From assembly GCF_006376675.1 (NCBI RefSeq), contig NZ_VEWK01000008.1, positions 124,001 to 188,000 on the forward strand: 64,000 nt of DNA. Reading direction: 5' to 3'. This document shows positions 18,384 to 28,156 of this stretch, piece after piece. The stretch is from Brucella pecoris (GTDB lineage: Bacteria > Pseudomonadota > Alphaproteobacteria > Rhizobiales > Rhizobiaceae). The notes beneath the pieces are model-generated. The model was not told where the DNA came from and did not search any database. It saw nothing but the letters and a program-made list of their open reading frames with translations. Position numbers and translations under genes: made by a program. Each line of letters starts with the position of its first letter. Position 1 is the stretch's first letter.

Positions 18384-19265
18384 TCAGATTGCCGTGCGGC
18401 GGGCGTGGTCGAGATAGATCTCACGCAGGCGCTGGGCCACTGGTCCCGGTTTGCCCGTGCCGATGGTCTTGTCATCGATGGCGATGATCGGGGTGACGAA
18501 TGTGCCAGCGCTGGTGAGGAAAGCTTCCTTCGCGGCGTAGGCTTCATTGATGGTGAAGAGGCGTTCTTCCAGCTTCATGCCGCTCTCGGCGATCAGTTGC
18601 AGAAGCGAAAGCCGCGTGCAGCCGGGCAGTATGGAGTTGCTGTTGGGGCGCGTAACGACGATATCATCCTTGGTCACGATATAGGCGGTGGACGATGCGC
18701 CTTCTGTGACGTAGCCGTCCTCGATCATCCAGGCTTCGTCGCAACCGGCATTTTTGGCGATTTCCTTGGCCAGCGCCTGCGGCAGCAGGCAGACCGTCTT
18801 GATGTCGCGGCGCTTCCAGCGCAGGTCGTCCAGCGAAAGCACGCGGGCACCGGTTTTCAGTGCGGGCTTGTCGAGCAGATTGGTTTCCTGTGTGAACAGG
18901 ACCACCGATGGCTTCATGCCCTTTGCGGGTACGAAGTCGCGGTCGCGTCCGTCGCCGCGTGTCACCTGCAGATAGACCAGACCTTCGGTCAGATTGTTGC
19001 GGCGGATCAGTTCACGCTCGATGGCCACGATCTCGTCTTCGTTCATCGGCATCGGAATGCCGATTTCGCCGGTGGAGCGGCGCAAGCGCGTCATATGCGG
19101 GCCGCTGTCGATGAGCTTGCCTTCCAGTACGGCGGTCACTTCATAAATGCCGTCGCCGAACAGGAAGCCCCGGTCGAAGATGGAAATGCGGGCATCGCGC
19201 GCGGCAACATAGTCACCGTTGACGTAGACAATACGGTTCTCAAGGTCTTCTGCTGAAACGGCCAT
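18384..19265 (-). CDS. Class IV aminotransferase, D-amino-acid transaminase-like
   Basis: A 293-aa PLP enzyme of fold type IV. Visible features are the N-terminal VYVNGDYVAARDARISIFDRGFLFGDGIYE block, LTRGxGxRD-like VTRGDGRDRDF (about 102), RRDIKTVCLLP with the PLP lysine K156, and VTEGASSTAYIV (about 186). This order fits D-alanine transaminase better than branched-chain transaminases, but ADC lyase-like relatives are possible. Start ATG 19265 (MAVSAEDLEN); the in-frame extension to 19346 overlaps a strong hairpin. It lies downstream of a TauABC-like importer on the same strand. D-specificity is likely but not proven. Confidence 0.8.
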   Translation of the reverse strand: MAVSAEDLENRIVYVNGDYVAARDARISIFDRGFLFGDGIYEVTAVLEGKLIDSGPHMTRLRRSTGEIGIPMPMNEDEIVAIERELIRRNNLTEGLVYLQVTRGDGRDRDFVPAKGMKPSVVLFTQETNLLDKPALKTGARVLSLDDLRWKRRDIKTVCLLPQALAKEIAKNAGCDEAWMIEDGYVTEGASSTAYIVTKDDIVVTRPNSNSILPGCTRLSLLQLIAESGMKLEERLFTINEAYAAKEAFLTSAGTFVTPIIAIDDKTIGTGKPGPVAQRLREIYLDHARRTAI

Positions 19266-19283
19266 GATGGGATAAGTCCTGAA

Positions 19284-19319
19284 ATGAAAGGGCCGCGACA
19301 AATGTCGCAGCCCTTTCAT
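19284..19319 (-). other. Long stem-loop between importer ATPase and aminotransferase genes
   Basis: A 16-bp stem with one mismatch (19284-19299 with 19304-19319) and a 4-nt loop lies between the ATPase stop and the aminotransferase ribosome binding site. On the minus strand it is followed by TTCAGG, not a full T-tract, so it is either a weak terminator or a processing/stability hairpin. Confidence 0.65.
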
Positions 19320-19352
19320 AATCCACTCGATATTTTGTAGGAACAATTTTTT

Positions 19353-20156
19353 TCAGGCAGCCTGTTTTGCCGCTGCAATGGCTTCGCTGCGGATTTCTTC
19401 CGTCAACTTCAGGCGCAGTTCGGAAAATTCCGGGCTTGCCTTGACGTGGTAGGTGCGCGGATGCGCGATATCGACTGGCGTGATCGATTTGATCTTGCCC
19501 GGACGTGCGGTCATCGTGACCACGCGCGTGGCCATGAAGATTGCTTCTTCGATATCGTGCGTGACGAAAATCACAGTCTTGTGCTCGCGTTCCCAGATGC
19601 CCAGCAGCAGTTCCTGCATCAGGCCGCGTGTCTGGTTGTCGAGGGCACCGAACGGCTCGTCGAGCAACAGGATTTTCGGATCGTTGGCAAGCGCGCGGGC
19701 GATGGCCGTGCGCTGTTGCATGCCGCCCGAAAGCTGCTTTGGCCAATGATCTTCAAAGCCACGCAACCCCACCTTGTCGATATAGCTGTCGACGATTTCG
19801 CGGGCCTGTTTTTCCGGCACACCCTTTTCACGTAGGCCGAAGCCGACATTCTGACGGATCGTGAGCCACGGAAACAGCGTGTAGGATTGGAACACCATGC
19901 CGCGATCGGCGCCGGGGCCGGTTACGGGTTTACCTTCCAGCGTCACGGTGCCGGTGGTCGGTTTGTCGAGACCTGCGATGATACGCAGCAATGTAGATTT
20001 GCCGCAGCCCGAGGGGCCAAGGACGGTCACGAAATCGTTCTTGGGGATGACGAGATCGGTCGGCTGTAAGGCAAGCGTCGGCTTGCCGCCATGCACACCC
20101 GGAAAGGTGCGGCTGACGCCCTTGATGACGAGTTCCTGGTCGCTTTTCGTAACCAT
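19353..20156 (-). CDS. ABC transporter ATP-binding protein, taurine/nitrate/sulfonate type
   Basis: A 267-aa ATPase with Walker A GPSGCGKST (about residue 47), Q-loop FQSYTLFPW, signature LSGGMQQR and Walker B LLLDEPFGALD with the switch histidine in VTHDIEEA. This is the TauB/SsuB/NrtD class. The start ATG at 20156 shares one base with the permease stop (TAATG) and has GGAGG 8 nt upstream, so translation is coupled. It powers the permease at 20156-20929 fed by the binding protein at 21101-22045. The substrate is not evident. Confidence 0.88.
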   Translation of the reverse strand: MVTKSDQELVIKGVSRTFPGVHGGKPTLALQPTDLVIPKNDFVTVLGPSGCGKSTLLRIIAGLDKPTTGTVTLEGKPVTGPGADRGMVFQSYTLFPWLTIRQNVGFGLREKGVPEKQAREIVDSYIDKVGLRGFEDHWPKQLSGGMQQRTAIARALANDPKILLLDEPFGALDNQTRGLMQELLLGIWEREHKTVIFVTHDIEEAIFMATRVVTMTARPGKIKSITPVDIAHPRTYHVKASPEFSELRLKLTEEIRSEAIAAAKQAA

Positions 20157-20929
20157 TATGCGAACCTCCATGCGAAGAGCCAGCGGTTGAAATATTTGAA
20201 GGCAAGGTCGGAGATCAGGCCGATCACACCGATCACGATGATGCCGAAAATGATCTGGCCAGTGGCCATCAGCGCCTGGCTGTTGATGATCATGTAGCCG
20301 ATGCCTGACGATGCGCCGATAAGTTCGGCGACAATCACATAGGTCCAGGCCCAGCCGAGGACGAGACGCAGCGTTTCGGCAATGTCCGGGGCGCTGGCCG
20401 GCATGAGAACACGGCGGATGATACCGCTGTTCGATGCGCCGAGCGTATAGGCGGCTTCAACAAGATCGCGCCGCGTATTGGAGACGGTCACGGCGATCAT
20501 GAGGATGATCTGGAATACCGCACCGATGAAGATAACGAGCAGCTTCTGCGTTTCGCCGATGCCGGACCAAAGAATCAGCAACGGCACGAAAGCCGAAGCG
20601 GGAAGATAGCGCGCGAAGGAGACGAAGGGCTCCAGCAGCGCTTCGATGGGCTTGTAGGCGCCCATGGCGATCCCAAGCGGTATGGCGACGATGCTTGCCA
20701 GAACGAAACCACCCAGCACGCGCCAGACCGTTATGCCAATATCGAAAAGGAAGCCCTGATTGGCGATCAGGTCCCATCCGTCCTTCACCATGGTGATGGG
20801 ATCGGCGAGAAATGTTGGGGAAACGAAACCGCCCAGCGTGGCGACGCCCCAGAATGCAAAGAAGAGAACGAAGAATAGAATGCCCAGTAATATCCGGGCC
20901 TGACTGCCTATCGGCTGCAAGGGCTGCAT
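20156..20929 (-). CDS. ABC transporter permease, taurine/nitrate/sulfonate type
   Basis: A 257-aa membrane protein of the TauC/SsuC family with an N-terminal membrane anchor (LGILFFVLFFAFWGVATLGG) and about five more hydrophobic segments. The EAA-like coupling loop is VEAAYTLGASNSGIIRRVLMPASAPDI (about residues 158-184). It is followed by the matching ATPase with a one-base overlap and preceded by the binding protein, from which it is separated by 171 bp with a hairpin and a palindromic repeat. Confidence 0.87.
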   Translation of the reverse strand: MQPLQPIGSQARILLGILFFVLFFAFWGVATLGGFVSPTFLADPITMVKDGWDLIANQGFLFDIGITVWRVLGGFVLASIVAIPLGIAMGAYKPIEALLEPFVSFARYLPASAFVPLLILWSGIGETQKLLVIFIGAVFQIILMIAVTVSNTRRDLVEAAYTLGASNSGIIRRVLMPASAPDIAETLRLVLGWAWTYVIVAELIGASSGIGYMIINSQALMATGQIIFGIIVIGVIGLISDLAFKYFNRWLFAWRFA

Positions 20930-20942
20930 ATATTTTTCCGTT

Positions 20943-21023
20943 TAGAGCGCAGCCCGAAAAGTGTGAAACAGTTTTCGGAAAAGATGCGCGTTAAAACAAA
21001 TATTCAGATCGAAACGCGCTCTA
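20943..21023. repeat. Palindromic intergenic repeat (RIME-like)
   Basis: An 81-bp element bounded by TAGAGCGC (20943-20950) and GCGCTCTA (21016-21023). Inside is CCCGAAAA...TTTTCGG. About 60 bp match, on the opposite strand, the element at 4259-4322. It interrupts the spacer between the binding-protein and permease genes of one importer. Confidence 0.8.
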
Positions 21024-21061
21024 GTCGCGTATCCGCCTCGCTCTACGGGCGGAAATGAGGA

Positions 21062-21084
21062 AGCCCGGACATAACGTCCGGGCT
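21062..21084 (-). other. Stem-loop after a substrate-binding-protein gene
   Basis: A 9-bp perfect stem AGCCCGGAC/GTCCGGGCT (21062-21070 with 21076-21084, 5-nt loop) lies 16 nt beyond the binding-protein stop. No T-tract follows on the minus strand. It is like the hairpins after ytfQ and chvE. Confidence 0.65.
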
Positions 21085-21100
21085 AGCCCATGAAGCGGTG

Positions 21101-22045
21101 TTACTTGATGAAGCGCGTATCAACGATGTCGTCGAGATTGGGCTTCGATTTGATAACGCCGGCCTGTAGCAGTAGGTCGGCGGCTTCGGTCGAGAATTCC
21201 TTGAATTCCTTCTCGAAGAATTTCTGGTTTGCCGCCTTGTCCTGCCAGCGCAGATAGTCTGCCGACTTGCCGAAATCCTCGCCCGACTGCTTCACGTCCT
21301 TGCCCATGATTTCATAGGATTTGGCTTTGTCGGAAGCGATCAACTGCAAGGCTTCAAAGTAGCTGTCGGCAAGCGCCTTGGCGGCCTCCGGGTTCTTTTC
21401 AAGGAAATCGGGGGTGCAGCCAACCGTATCCATGACTGCCGGATAATCGAGTGTGGTGGCGAGAATCTTGCCCTTGTCGGGCGCTGCGCGCACGGTGGAC
21501 AGATATGGCTCATAGGTCATGGCGGCGTCATTCTGGCCAGCCACGAAAGCCTGTGCTGCCGGTCCCGGTTCCATATTGACGACCTTGACGTCCTTGGTTG
21601 TCATGCCGTTCTTGGCGAGCATGAAGGCGAGAAGGAAGTAAGGCGAGGTACCCGGTGCAGAAGCGGCAACCGTCTTGCCCTTTAGATCGGCAAAAGAGTT
21701 TACGTCGGCGCGCACTGCTATGCCATCGGCACCGTAGGACTTGTCCATCTGGAAAATCTGCTTGGTCTTTACACCCGCCGCGTTCCAGACAATCCAGGTC
21801 TCCACGGTGGTGGCCGCGCACTGGATGTCACCGGAAGCCAGCGCCAGATGGCGGCTTGCCTGCGGAATCTTGGTCAGCGTGACATCAAGGCCGTTTTTCT
21901 TGAAAATACCGGCATCTTTCGCCAGCGTCAGCGGAGCAAAACCGGTCCAGCCGGACAAGCCGAGTGAAACGGCAGTTTCAGCGTGTGCGGCAGACACAAA
22001 AGTGGAAGCTGCTATTGCTGCCCCGGCAAGCAAAGTTTTCTTCAT
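21101..22045 (-). CDS. ABC transporter substrate-binding protein, NMT1/TauA-like
   Basis: A 314-aa precursor with a clear signal peptide (MKKTLLAGAAIAAS, cleavage after AHA near residue 23) and the NMT1/THI5-like fold: VSLGLSGWTGFAPLTLAKDAGIFKKNGL at the mature N-terminus, LASGDIQCAATTVETWIVW and DLKGKTVAASAPGTSPYFLL. Members bind taurine, sulfonates, nitrate, pyrimidine precursors or amino-acid-like ligands; nothing here fixes the ligand. Start ATG 22045 (AGGGG upstream); the in-frame extension to 22096 would mask the signal peptide. It stands between hutD and its permease and may be read from the hut operon or its own promoter. Confidence 0.87.
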   Translation of the reverse strand: MKKTLLAGAAIAASTFVSAAHAETAVSLGLSGWTGFAPLTLAKDAGIFKKNGLDVTLTKIPQASRHLALASGDIQCAATTVETWIVWNAAGVKTKQIFQMDKSYGADGIAVRADVNSFADLKGKTVAASAPGTSPYFLLAFMLAKNGMTTKDVKVVNMEPGPAAQAFVAGQNDAAMTYEPYLSTVRAAPDKGKILATTLDYPAVMDTVGCTPDFLEKNPEAAKALADSYFEALQLIASDKAKSYEIMGKDVKQSGEDFGKSADYLRWQDKAANQKFFEKEFKEFSTEAADLLLQAGVIKSKPNLDDIVDTRFIK

Positions 22046-22182
22046 GTTTAGTACCCCTTTTATAGTGAGACTTTTCTGTCTCTTAACTCCTGCCAAATTA
22101 ACAGGACCGTATCGTCTGTCCAGAGAGTTCGTCGCAGGTCTTCAAACTCCCGTTTCTCCCTGGAAAAGGCGTAAGTTACTGA

Positions 22183-22761
22183 TCAGATTGCGCTAATCGA
22201 GATCAGGTAAATCGTTCCTTTCCCCTTTAGTTCAAGAGGCAAGGCGTCGCAGTTCGTTAGAACCGCGCAATCATGTTCCGCAAGTTTCGCCGCCTTTCCC
22301 GCAGATATGAGATCGATCTGACCTTCGGCACAGAAAAGAAGAGCCGGATCGCCACTGGCCTGCATCTGTATGGTGTCGCTGACGGGTAGGCGCTGGACCC
22401 GGTGAGCAAAACGCCAGCGTCGGGTCATGACATTGAGGTCGGTGATGGCGGAGCCGATCAGGTACGCCGCCGAACGGCTGTCAGCCGCAAAGGCCAAGGG
22501 TGCGCTTTCACGGGTGAGGGTGCTGATCTGTCCTTCGACGTCGAGCACGATACCGTCTCCCTCCAGCACCGACAATGTGCGGTCGATGCCGGGAAAGACT
22601 GAAAACGGACCATCGCTGGCAACGGTCGCCATGGAGATGCGCCAGTCGAAATCATCGACGGACGCGCCTTGCGGGTGGACGGCGATCTCGACCGTCACGC
22701 CGCCGCCGTTTTTCCACGGCATGCGGCGATGATTTTCGGCCTTTAGGACAGTGATGCCCAT
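22183..22761 (-). CDS. hutD: HutD family protein
   Basis: A 192-aa cupin-like HutD protein, found in histidine utilisation operons and thought to limit or tune hut expression by binding an intermediate such as formylglutamate or urocanate. The N-terminal MPWKNGGGVTVEIAVHP (about residues 14-30) and FDWRISMATVASDGPFSVFPGIDRT are the family hallmarks. It starts 6 nt after the hutU stop on the same strand, so it is the fifth gene of the hutIHGUD operon. Confidence 0.9.
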   Translation of the reverse strand: MGITVLKAENHRRMPWKNGGGVTVEIAVHPQGASVDDFDWRISMATVASDGPFSVFPGIDRTLSVLEGDGIVLDVEGQISTLTRESAPLAFAADSRSAAYLIGSAITDLNVMTRRWRFAHRVQRLPVSDTIQMQASGDPALLFCAEGQIDLISAGKAAKLAEHDCAVLTNCDALPLELKGKGTIYLISISAI

Positions 22762-22767
22762 TCGACC

Positions 22768-24441
22768 TCAGTTCCCCAAAATGCCGGGCAGGCGCAGGCC
22801 CTGCTGCCTGGCCCAGTCGAGCGCTTCTTCATAGCCCGCATCGGCATGGCGCATGACGCCGGTGGCCGGATCGTTCCACAAGACGCGCTCCAGACGGCGG
22901 TCTGCATCTTCCGTGCCGTCGCAGCAGATGACCATACCCGCATGCTGGCTAAAGCCCATGCCGACGCCGCCGCCATGATGCAGTGACACCCAGGTCGCAC
23001 CGGAAGCGGTGTTGAGGAGGGCGTTGAGGAGCGGCCAGTCGGACACGGCATCCGAACCGTCCTTCATGGCTTCCGTTTCGCGGTTTGGCGAAGCGACAGA
23101 GCCGCTGTCGAGATGGTCGCGACCGATGACGATCGGCGCTTTCAGCTCGCCATTGCGGACCATTTCGTTGAAGGCGAGGCCGAGACGATGGCGGTCGCCA
23201 AGGCCGACCCAGCAGATGCGTGCGGGCAGGCCCTGAAACGCGATGCGTTCTTTCGCCATGTCCAGCCAGTTGTGCAGGTGCTTGTTGTCGGGCAGCAGTT
23301 CCTTCACCTTGGCGTCGGTCTTTGCAATATCTTCCGGATCGCCGGAGAGAGCGGCCCAGCGGAACGGGCCGACGCCACGGCAGAACAGTGGGCGGATATA
23401 GGCAGGTACGAAACCGGGAAAATCGAAAGCGTTTTCCAAACCCTCTTCCAGCGCCATCTGACGGATGTTGTTGCCGTAATCGACTGTTGGAATGCCTGCA
23501 TTCCAGAAATCGAGCATGGCCTTAACCTGCACCTTCATCGAAGCGCGGGCGGCTTTCGCAACACCCTTTGGATCGCTCTCCTGCTTGGCGCGCCATTCGG
23601 CGACGGTCCAGCCAAGTGGCAGATAGCCATGCACCGGATCATGCGCGGAGGTCTGGTCGGTGACGATATCCGGCTTTACGCCACGCCTGACGAGTTCCGG
23701 GAAGATTTCAGCAGCATTGCCGATAAGCGCAATGGACTTTGCCTCGCCTGCCTTGGTCCATTCATCGATCTTGGCCAGTGCTTCATCAAGGCTGTGAGTC
23801 TTCTCATCGACATAACGGGTACGCAGGCGGAAATCAGCGCGGGTTTCGTCACATTCCACGGCGAGGCAGCAGGCACCGGCCATGACGGCTGCGAGAGGTT
23901 GCGCGCCGCCCATGCCGCCGAGACCACCAGTCAAAATCCATTTCCCCTTGAGGTTGCCGTCATAATGCTGGCGACCAGCTTCCACGAAGGTTTCATAGGT
24001 GCCCTGAACGATGCCCTGTGCGCCGATATAGATCCATGAACCGGCGGTCATCTGGCCATACATGGCAAGACCCTTCTTATCCAGTTCGTTGAAGTGATCC
24101 CAGGTTGCCCAATGCGGCACGAGGTTGGAATTGGCGATCAGAACGCGCGGTGCATCCTTATGGGTGCGGAACACGCCGACCGGCTTGCCAGACTGCACCA
24201 ACAGGGTTTCGTCTTCATTGAGTGTCTTGAGGGTGGCGACGATCTTGTCGAAATCGTCCCATGTGCGGGCAGCGCGGCCAATGCCGCCATAGACCACCAG
24301 CTCATGCGGACGCTCGGCCACATCGGGATCGAGATTGTTCATCAACATGCGCAGCGGCGCTTCGGTCAGCCAGCTCCTGGCGTTCAGCTCGTCTCCGCGC
24401 GGCGCTCGGACTTCGCGCTCGTTGTGGCGTGGGTTGGACAT
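22768..24441 (-). CDS. hutU: Urocanate hydratase
   Basis: A 557-aa urocanase, which converts urocanate to imidazolone propionate with tightly bound NAD+. Recognisable blocks are the N-terminal [37 protein letters not shown] (about 131), the dinucleotide loop [14 protein letters not shown] (about 172), [16 protein letters not shown] (about 263) and, near the C-terminus, [19 protein letters not shown]. The length equals that of characterised urocanases. ATG at 24441 is preceded by GAGGAAACC. The hutG stop lies 10 nt upstream and hutD starts 6 nt after its own stop. Confidence 0.96.
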   Translation of the reverse strand: MSNPRHNEREVRAPRGDELNARSWLTEAPLRMLMNNLDPDVAERPHELVVYGGIGRAARTWDDFDKIVATLKTLNEDETLLVQSGKPVGVFRTHKDAPRVLIANSNLVPHWATWDHFNELDKKGLAMYGQMTAGSWIYIGAQGIVQGTYETFVEAGRQHYDGNLKGKWILTGGLGGMGGAQPLAAVMAGACCLAVECDETRADFRLRTRYVDEKTHSLDEALAKIDEWTKAGEAKSIALIGNAAEIFPELVRRGVKPDIVTDQTSAHDPVHGYLPLGWTVAEWRAKQESDPKGVAKAARASMKVQVKAMLDFWNAGIPTVDYGNNIRQMALEEGLENAFDFPGFVPAYIRPLFCRGVGPFRWAALSGDPEDIAKTDAKVKELLPDNKHLHNWLDMAKERIAFQGLPARICWVGLGDRHRLGLAFNEMVRNGELKAPIVIGRDHLDSGSVASPNRETEAMKDGSDAVSDWPLLNALLNTASGATWVSLHHGGGVGMGFSQHAGMVICCDGTEDADRRLERVLWNDPATGVMRHADAGYEEALDWARQQGLRLPGILGN

Positions 24442-24451
24442 GGTTTCCTCC

Positions 24452-25252
24452 TCAGGATTTCAGGTCGGCGGCAATCGTTTCCAGCCGCTGCAAAAGAGTT
24501 TTGAGATGCACGCGAAGCTTGTCCGCTTTGGCTTCGTCATAGGCAAAAGGCACGGCTTCGGTCGCTAGATGGGTTGATTGGGCAAGCTCCATCTGGATGG
24601 CGTGCACGCCGGTTTCCGGCTTGCCATAATGGCGCGTCGTCCAGCCGCCTTTGAAGCGGCCATTGAGGATCGACGTGTAACCATCTGCCCCCGCGGTCAC
24701 TTCGACGGCTGCTGCCTCGATCTTCGGATCGCAGGTCTTGCCCATATCCGTGCCGATGTTGAAATCGGGTAATTTGCCTTCAAACAGGAACGGAATATGC
24801 GAGCGGATCGAATGGCAGTCATAGAGGATGGCGACGCCGTGAATCGCCTTCACACGCTCGATCTCGGCAGCAAGCGCGTCGTGATAGGGTTTGTGGAAGC
24901 GAGCAATGCGGTCGGCAATATCGGCTTCCGTCGGGACTGCTCCATCCTTCCAGATCGAAAGCCCGTCGAAGTCGGTTTCGGGGATCAGCGTCGTGGTGTT
25001 TTGCCCCGGATAGAGGCTCACACCCGCCGGATCGCGATTGGCGTCGATGCAATAGCGGTGGAAGGTGGCGCGCACCATAGTCGCGCCGTCGATCAGACCG
25101 TCATAGAGCGTGTGAATGTGCCAGTCCGTGTCGGCGAGAATCCGGCCATTGTCGTTGAGCCGCGCAAAAATATCCTGCGGCACATTGGTCCCGGTGTGCG
25201 GAAGGCCAAGAATGACTGGCGACGTTCCCTGACGAACTTCGAACGGGCACAT
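24452..25252 (-). CDS. hutG: N-formylglutamate deformylase
   Basis: A 266-aa FGase-family amidohydrolase that splits N-formylglutamate to glutamate and formate, the last step of the HutF-HutG branch. The N-terminal metal site region is [13 protein letters not shown], followed by [29 protein letters not shown] and [18 protein letters not shown] start at ATG 25252, where GGAGG lies 7 nt upstream; a GTG at 25258 overlaps the hutH stop but has the site too close. Together with hutF this shows the five-step histidine pathway giving formate. Confidence 0.92.
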   Translation of the reverse strand: MCPFEVRQGTSPVILGLPHTGTNVPQDIFARLNDNGRILADTDWHIHTLYDGLIDGATMVRATFHRYCIDANRDPAGVSLYPGQNTTTLIPETDFDGLSIWKDGAVPTEADIADRIARFHKPYHDALAAEIERVKAIHGVAILYDCHSIRSHIPFLFEGKLPDFNIGTDMGKTCDPKIEAAAVEVTAGADGYTSILNGRFKGGWTTRHYGKPETGVHAIQMELAQSTHLATEAVPFAYDEAKADKLRVHLKTLLQRLETIAADLKS

Positions 25253-25254
25253 GC

Positions 25255-26790
25255 TCACGCCTCCAGCGCTGGCAGGATGCCGCTCGAAACCGCACCGGAA
25301 AGCGCACCTTCCGCCACCAGTTCGGCAGCATTCTTGAGGTCGTCGGCCATATAGCGGTCGTCTTCCAGCGTTGGCACCTTTGCGCGCAGCACGGCGATGA
25401 CCTTGGCCAGTTCCGGGCTTGTCGTCAGCGGCTCGCGCAGTTCGACGCCGAGTGCGCCGGTCAGTGCCTCGATGCCGATAATGGCATTGAGATTGGCGGT
25501 CATCTGCAACAGGCGGCGCGCGCCATGGCAGGCCATGGACACGTGGTCTTCCTGATTGGCCGAAGTCGGCGTGGAATCGACCGAAGCCGGATGCGCCATC
25601 TGCTTGTTTTCGCTCATCAGCGCGGCGGAGGTGACTTCCGCGATCATCAGGCCGGAATTGAGCCCCGGCTTGCGGGCAAGGAAGGCCGGAAGCCCGAAGG
25701 AAAGCGCCGGGTCAACCAGAAGTGCAATGCGACGCTGCGAAATCGCGCCGATTTCGCAGACGGCAAGCGCAATCTGGTCGGCGGCAAAGGCAACCGGTTC
25801 GGCGTGGAAATTGCCGCCCGATACGGCCCGCCCATCCGAGAGAACCAGCGGATTGTCGGTAACCGCATTGGCTTCGATTTCCAGCGTGCGGGCGGCCTGT
25901 CGCAGAATGTCGAGGCAAGCACCATCAACCTGCGGCTGGCAGCGGATGCAATAGGGGTCCTGCACGCGCTGGTCGCCTTCGAGATGGCTCTGGCGAATGA
26001 CCGAGCCTTCTAGCAGGGCGCGCAGCGCCCGTCCTGCATCGATCTGGCCCTTGTGGCCGCGCAGCGTATGGATTTCCTCGTGGAACGGCGCGTCCGATCC
26101 CATGGCGGCATCGGTGGACAATGCGCCGGTGATCAAAGCCGTTTGCGCGGCGCGATGGGCGCGGAAAAGCCCGGCCAGTGCAAGCGCTGTTGATGTCTGC
26201 GTGCCGTTGATCAGCGCCAGCCCTTCCTTGGCGGCAAGCACGACCGGCTTCAGACCTGCTTTTGCCAGTGCCTTCGCACTCGGTAGGCGCTCGCCTTGAT
26301 AGAAGGCTTCGCCTTCGCCGATCATGGCTGCGGTCATGTGGGCCAGCGGTGCAAGGTCGCCGGACGCGCCGACAGAACCCTTTTCAGGGATCATCGGGCT
26401 CACGCCTTTTGCCAGCATGTCTTCGATGAGGGTGATGACTTCAAGCCGCACGCCGGACGCGCCGCGACCGAGCGAGATCAGCTTCAGCGCCATGATGAGG
26501 CGTACGATGTTTTGCGGCAGTGCTTCGCCGACGCCACAGCAATGCGACAGGATCAGGTTACGCTGCAGCGTGGCGACATCGCCCGCCGCGATGCGGATCG
26601 AAGCGAGTTTTCCAAAGCCGGTGTTGATGCCGTAAACCGGCTCGTCGCCTGCCGCGATTTCCGCAATGCGCGCGGCGGCCTTTTCGACACCGGCATGAAA
26701 TGCAGGGTCGATGCGGACTGGAACCGCATCGCGATAGATGGTTTCCAGCGTTTCAAGCGGAACAGAACCGGGCTTGAGGATGATGGTCAT
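25255..26790 (-). CDS. hutH: Histidine ammonia-lyase
   Basis: A 511-aa histidase that deaminates L-histidine to urocanate and ammonia. The electrophilic MIO cofactor forms from A142-S143-G144 in [12 protein letters not shown], the same numbering as in Pseudomonas histidase. [12 protein letters not shown] (about 52, catalytic Tyr) and [11 protein letters not shown] (about 277) are also typical. It lies between hutI (48 nt upstream) and hutG in one operon. Confidence 0.96.
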   Translation of the reverse strand: MTIILKPGSVPLETLETIYRDAVPVRIDPAFHAGVEKAAARIAEIAAGDEPVYGINTGFGKLASIRIAAGDVATLQRNLILSHCCGVGEALPQNIVRLIMALKLISLGRGASGVRLEVITLIEDMLAKGVSPMIPEKGSVGASGDLAPLAHMTAAMIGEGEAFYQGERLPSAKALAKAGLKPVVLAAKEGLALINGTQTSTALALAGLFRAHRAAQTALITGALSTDAAMGSDAPFHEEIHTLRGHKGQIDAGRALRALLEGSVIRQSHLEGDQRVQDPYCIRCQPQVDGACLDILRQAARTLEIEANAVTDNPLVLSDGRAVSGGNFHAEPVAFAADQIALAVCEIGAISQRRIALLVDPALSFGLPAFLARKPGLNSGLMIAEVTSAALMSENKQMAHPASVDSTPTSANQEDHVSMACHGARRLLQMTANLNAIIGIEALTGALGVELREPLTTSPELAKVIAVLRAKVPTLEDDRYMADDLKNAAELVAEGALSGAVSSGILPALEA

Positions 26791-26838
26791 GAAAGGCTCC
26801 GTTGGGTTCCCGCATGGGCCATGCCCATACGGACAGTA

Positions 26839-28056
26839 TTAAATTCGGCCTTTGAAAACCCGCTTCCACAGCGGGTTGAAGCCGATACGGTAGACGAGTT
26901 CGGCGGGGCGCTCGACGTTCCAGATGGCGAGATCGGCATCCTTGCCGATAGCAAGCGTGCCGGTCTGGTCGAGAATGCCCAGCGCCCGCGCGGCTTCGCG
27001 GGTGACGCCTGCGATGCATTCGTCGACCGTCATGCGGAAGAGCGTTGCGCCCATATTCATGGTGAGCAGAAGCGATGTCAGCGGCGATGTGCCGGGATTG
27101 TTGTCGGTGGCAAGCGCCATTTTCGTACCGGCGGCGCGAAAGGCCTCGACCGGTGGTTTTTGCGTTTCTCGGATGAAGTAATAGGCGCCGGGAAGCAGAA
27201 CCGCGACGGTTCCGGCCTTGGCCATCGCGGCAGCACCTTCTGCATCGGTATATTCGAGGTGATCGGCGGAAAGTGCACCATAGGAAGCGGCAAGGGCTGC
27301 ACCATGCAGATTGGAAAGCTGGTCGGCGTGAAGTTTGACCGGAATGCCATGCGCTTTGGCCGCATCGAACACGTGCGCGATTTCATCTGGCAGGAAGGCG
27401 ATGCCCTCGCAGAAACCATCAACTGCATCGGCCAGATGTTCGGCTGCGATGGCGGGCAGCATGTCGTCGATCACCTTGTCGATATAGGCGGCTTTATCAC
27501 CATTCATTTCCGGCGGCAGCGCATGCGCGCCAAGGAAAGTGGTGCGGATTGCCACGTCGCGTTCTTCGCCGAGCCGACGGGCGGCTTTCAGCGACTTGAT
27601 TTCGCTGTCGCGGTCGAGACCGTAGCCGGATTTGACCTCGACGGTGGTGACGCCTTCGGCAATCAGCGCATCAAGACGAGGCAGGGTTTCGCGCACCAGA
27701 TCGTCTTCGCTGGCAGCGCGCAAATTCTTGACCGACGAAACAATGCCGCCGCCAGCGCGTGCGACTTCCTCGTAGGACGCGCCCTTCAAGCGCAGTTCGA
27801 ATTCATGCGCGCGATTGCCGGCATGGACGAGATGGGTGTGGCAATCGATGAGGCCCGGCGTGATCAGCCGGTTTTCGCAATCGATTCTATCGAAGGAGGC
27901 ATAATCGGCAGGCAATGCGGACTGCGGCCCCACATAAGCGATCTTGCCGTCCTTGATCGCAAGTGCCGCATTCTCGATGAGACCGAGACCGTTCGCGTCT
28001 TCCTCCAGCGTCGCAATGCGCGCATTGATAAAAACGGTGCTTGAATTCTTGAGCAT
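26839..28056 (-). CDS. hutI: Imidazolonepropionase
   Basis: A 405-aa amidohydrolase that opens imidazolone propionate to N-formimidoyl-L-glutamate. The metal-binding [19 protein letters not shown] (about residue 70) is diagnostic, with [12 protein letters not shown] (about 135), KLHADQLSN (about 240) and [10 protein letters not shown] (about 312, metal Asp). First gene of the minus-strand hut operon. The start at 28056 faces hutF across a 100-bp divergent spacer that holds a palindromic candidate operator. Confidence 0.95.
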   Translation of the reverse strand: MLKNSSTVFINARIATLEEDANGLGLIENAALAIKDGKIAYVGPQSALPADYASFDRIDCENRLITPGLIDCHTHLVHAGNRAHEFELRLKGASYEEVARAGGGIVSSVKNLRAASEDDLVRETLPRLDALIAEGVTTVEVKSGYGLDRDSEIKSLKAARRLGEERDVAIRTTFLGAHALPPEMNGDKAAYIDKVIDDMLPAIAAEHLADAVDGFCEGIAFLPDEIAHVFDAAKAHGIPVKLHADQLSNLHGAALAASYGALSADHLEYTDAEGAAAMAKAGTVAVLLPGAYYFIRETQKPPVEAFRAAGTKMALATDNNPGTSPLTSLLLTMNMGATLFRMTVDECIAGVTREAARALGILDQTGTLAIGKDADLAIWNVERPAELVYRIGFNPLWKRVFKGRI

Positions 28057-28086
28057 GAGCGTTTTCTCGCTTCCCCTGTTTTTTGA

Positions 28087-28104
28087 TAATGTATATACAT
28101 ATTA
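28087..28104. promoter_or_regulatory. Candidate HutC operator between hutI and hutF
   Basis: A 12-bp perfect palindrome ATGTATATACAT (28089-28100), nearly extended to 18 bp, lies in the divergent spacer. It resembles the TGTATATACA-type sites of HutC regulators, and hutC itself lies downstream of hutF. Repression of both transcripts, relieved by urocanate, is the expected use. Confidence 0.7.
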
Positions 28105-28156
28105 GTGAGACAGCCAAGAGAGAAAATGCGCGGGAACATTCGAGGAGATGAATTTC

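Noticed and set aside
23113..24039. 308-codon plus-strand open frame
   Set aside because: It lies wholly antisense to hutU, a certain gene.
25252..25258. GTG start for hutG overlapping the hutH stop
   Set aside because: The GGAGG site is one base from the GTG but seven from the ATG at 25252, which is the better start.
26296..28044. 582-codon plus-strand open frame
   Set aside because: It is antisense to hutH and hutI, has no recognisable domain, and arises from the GC-rich codon use of the real genes.
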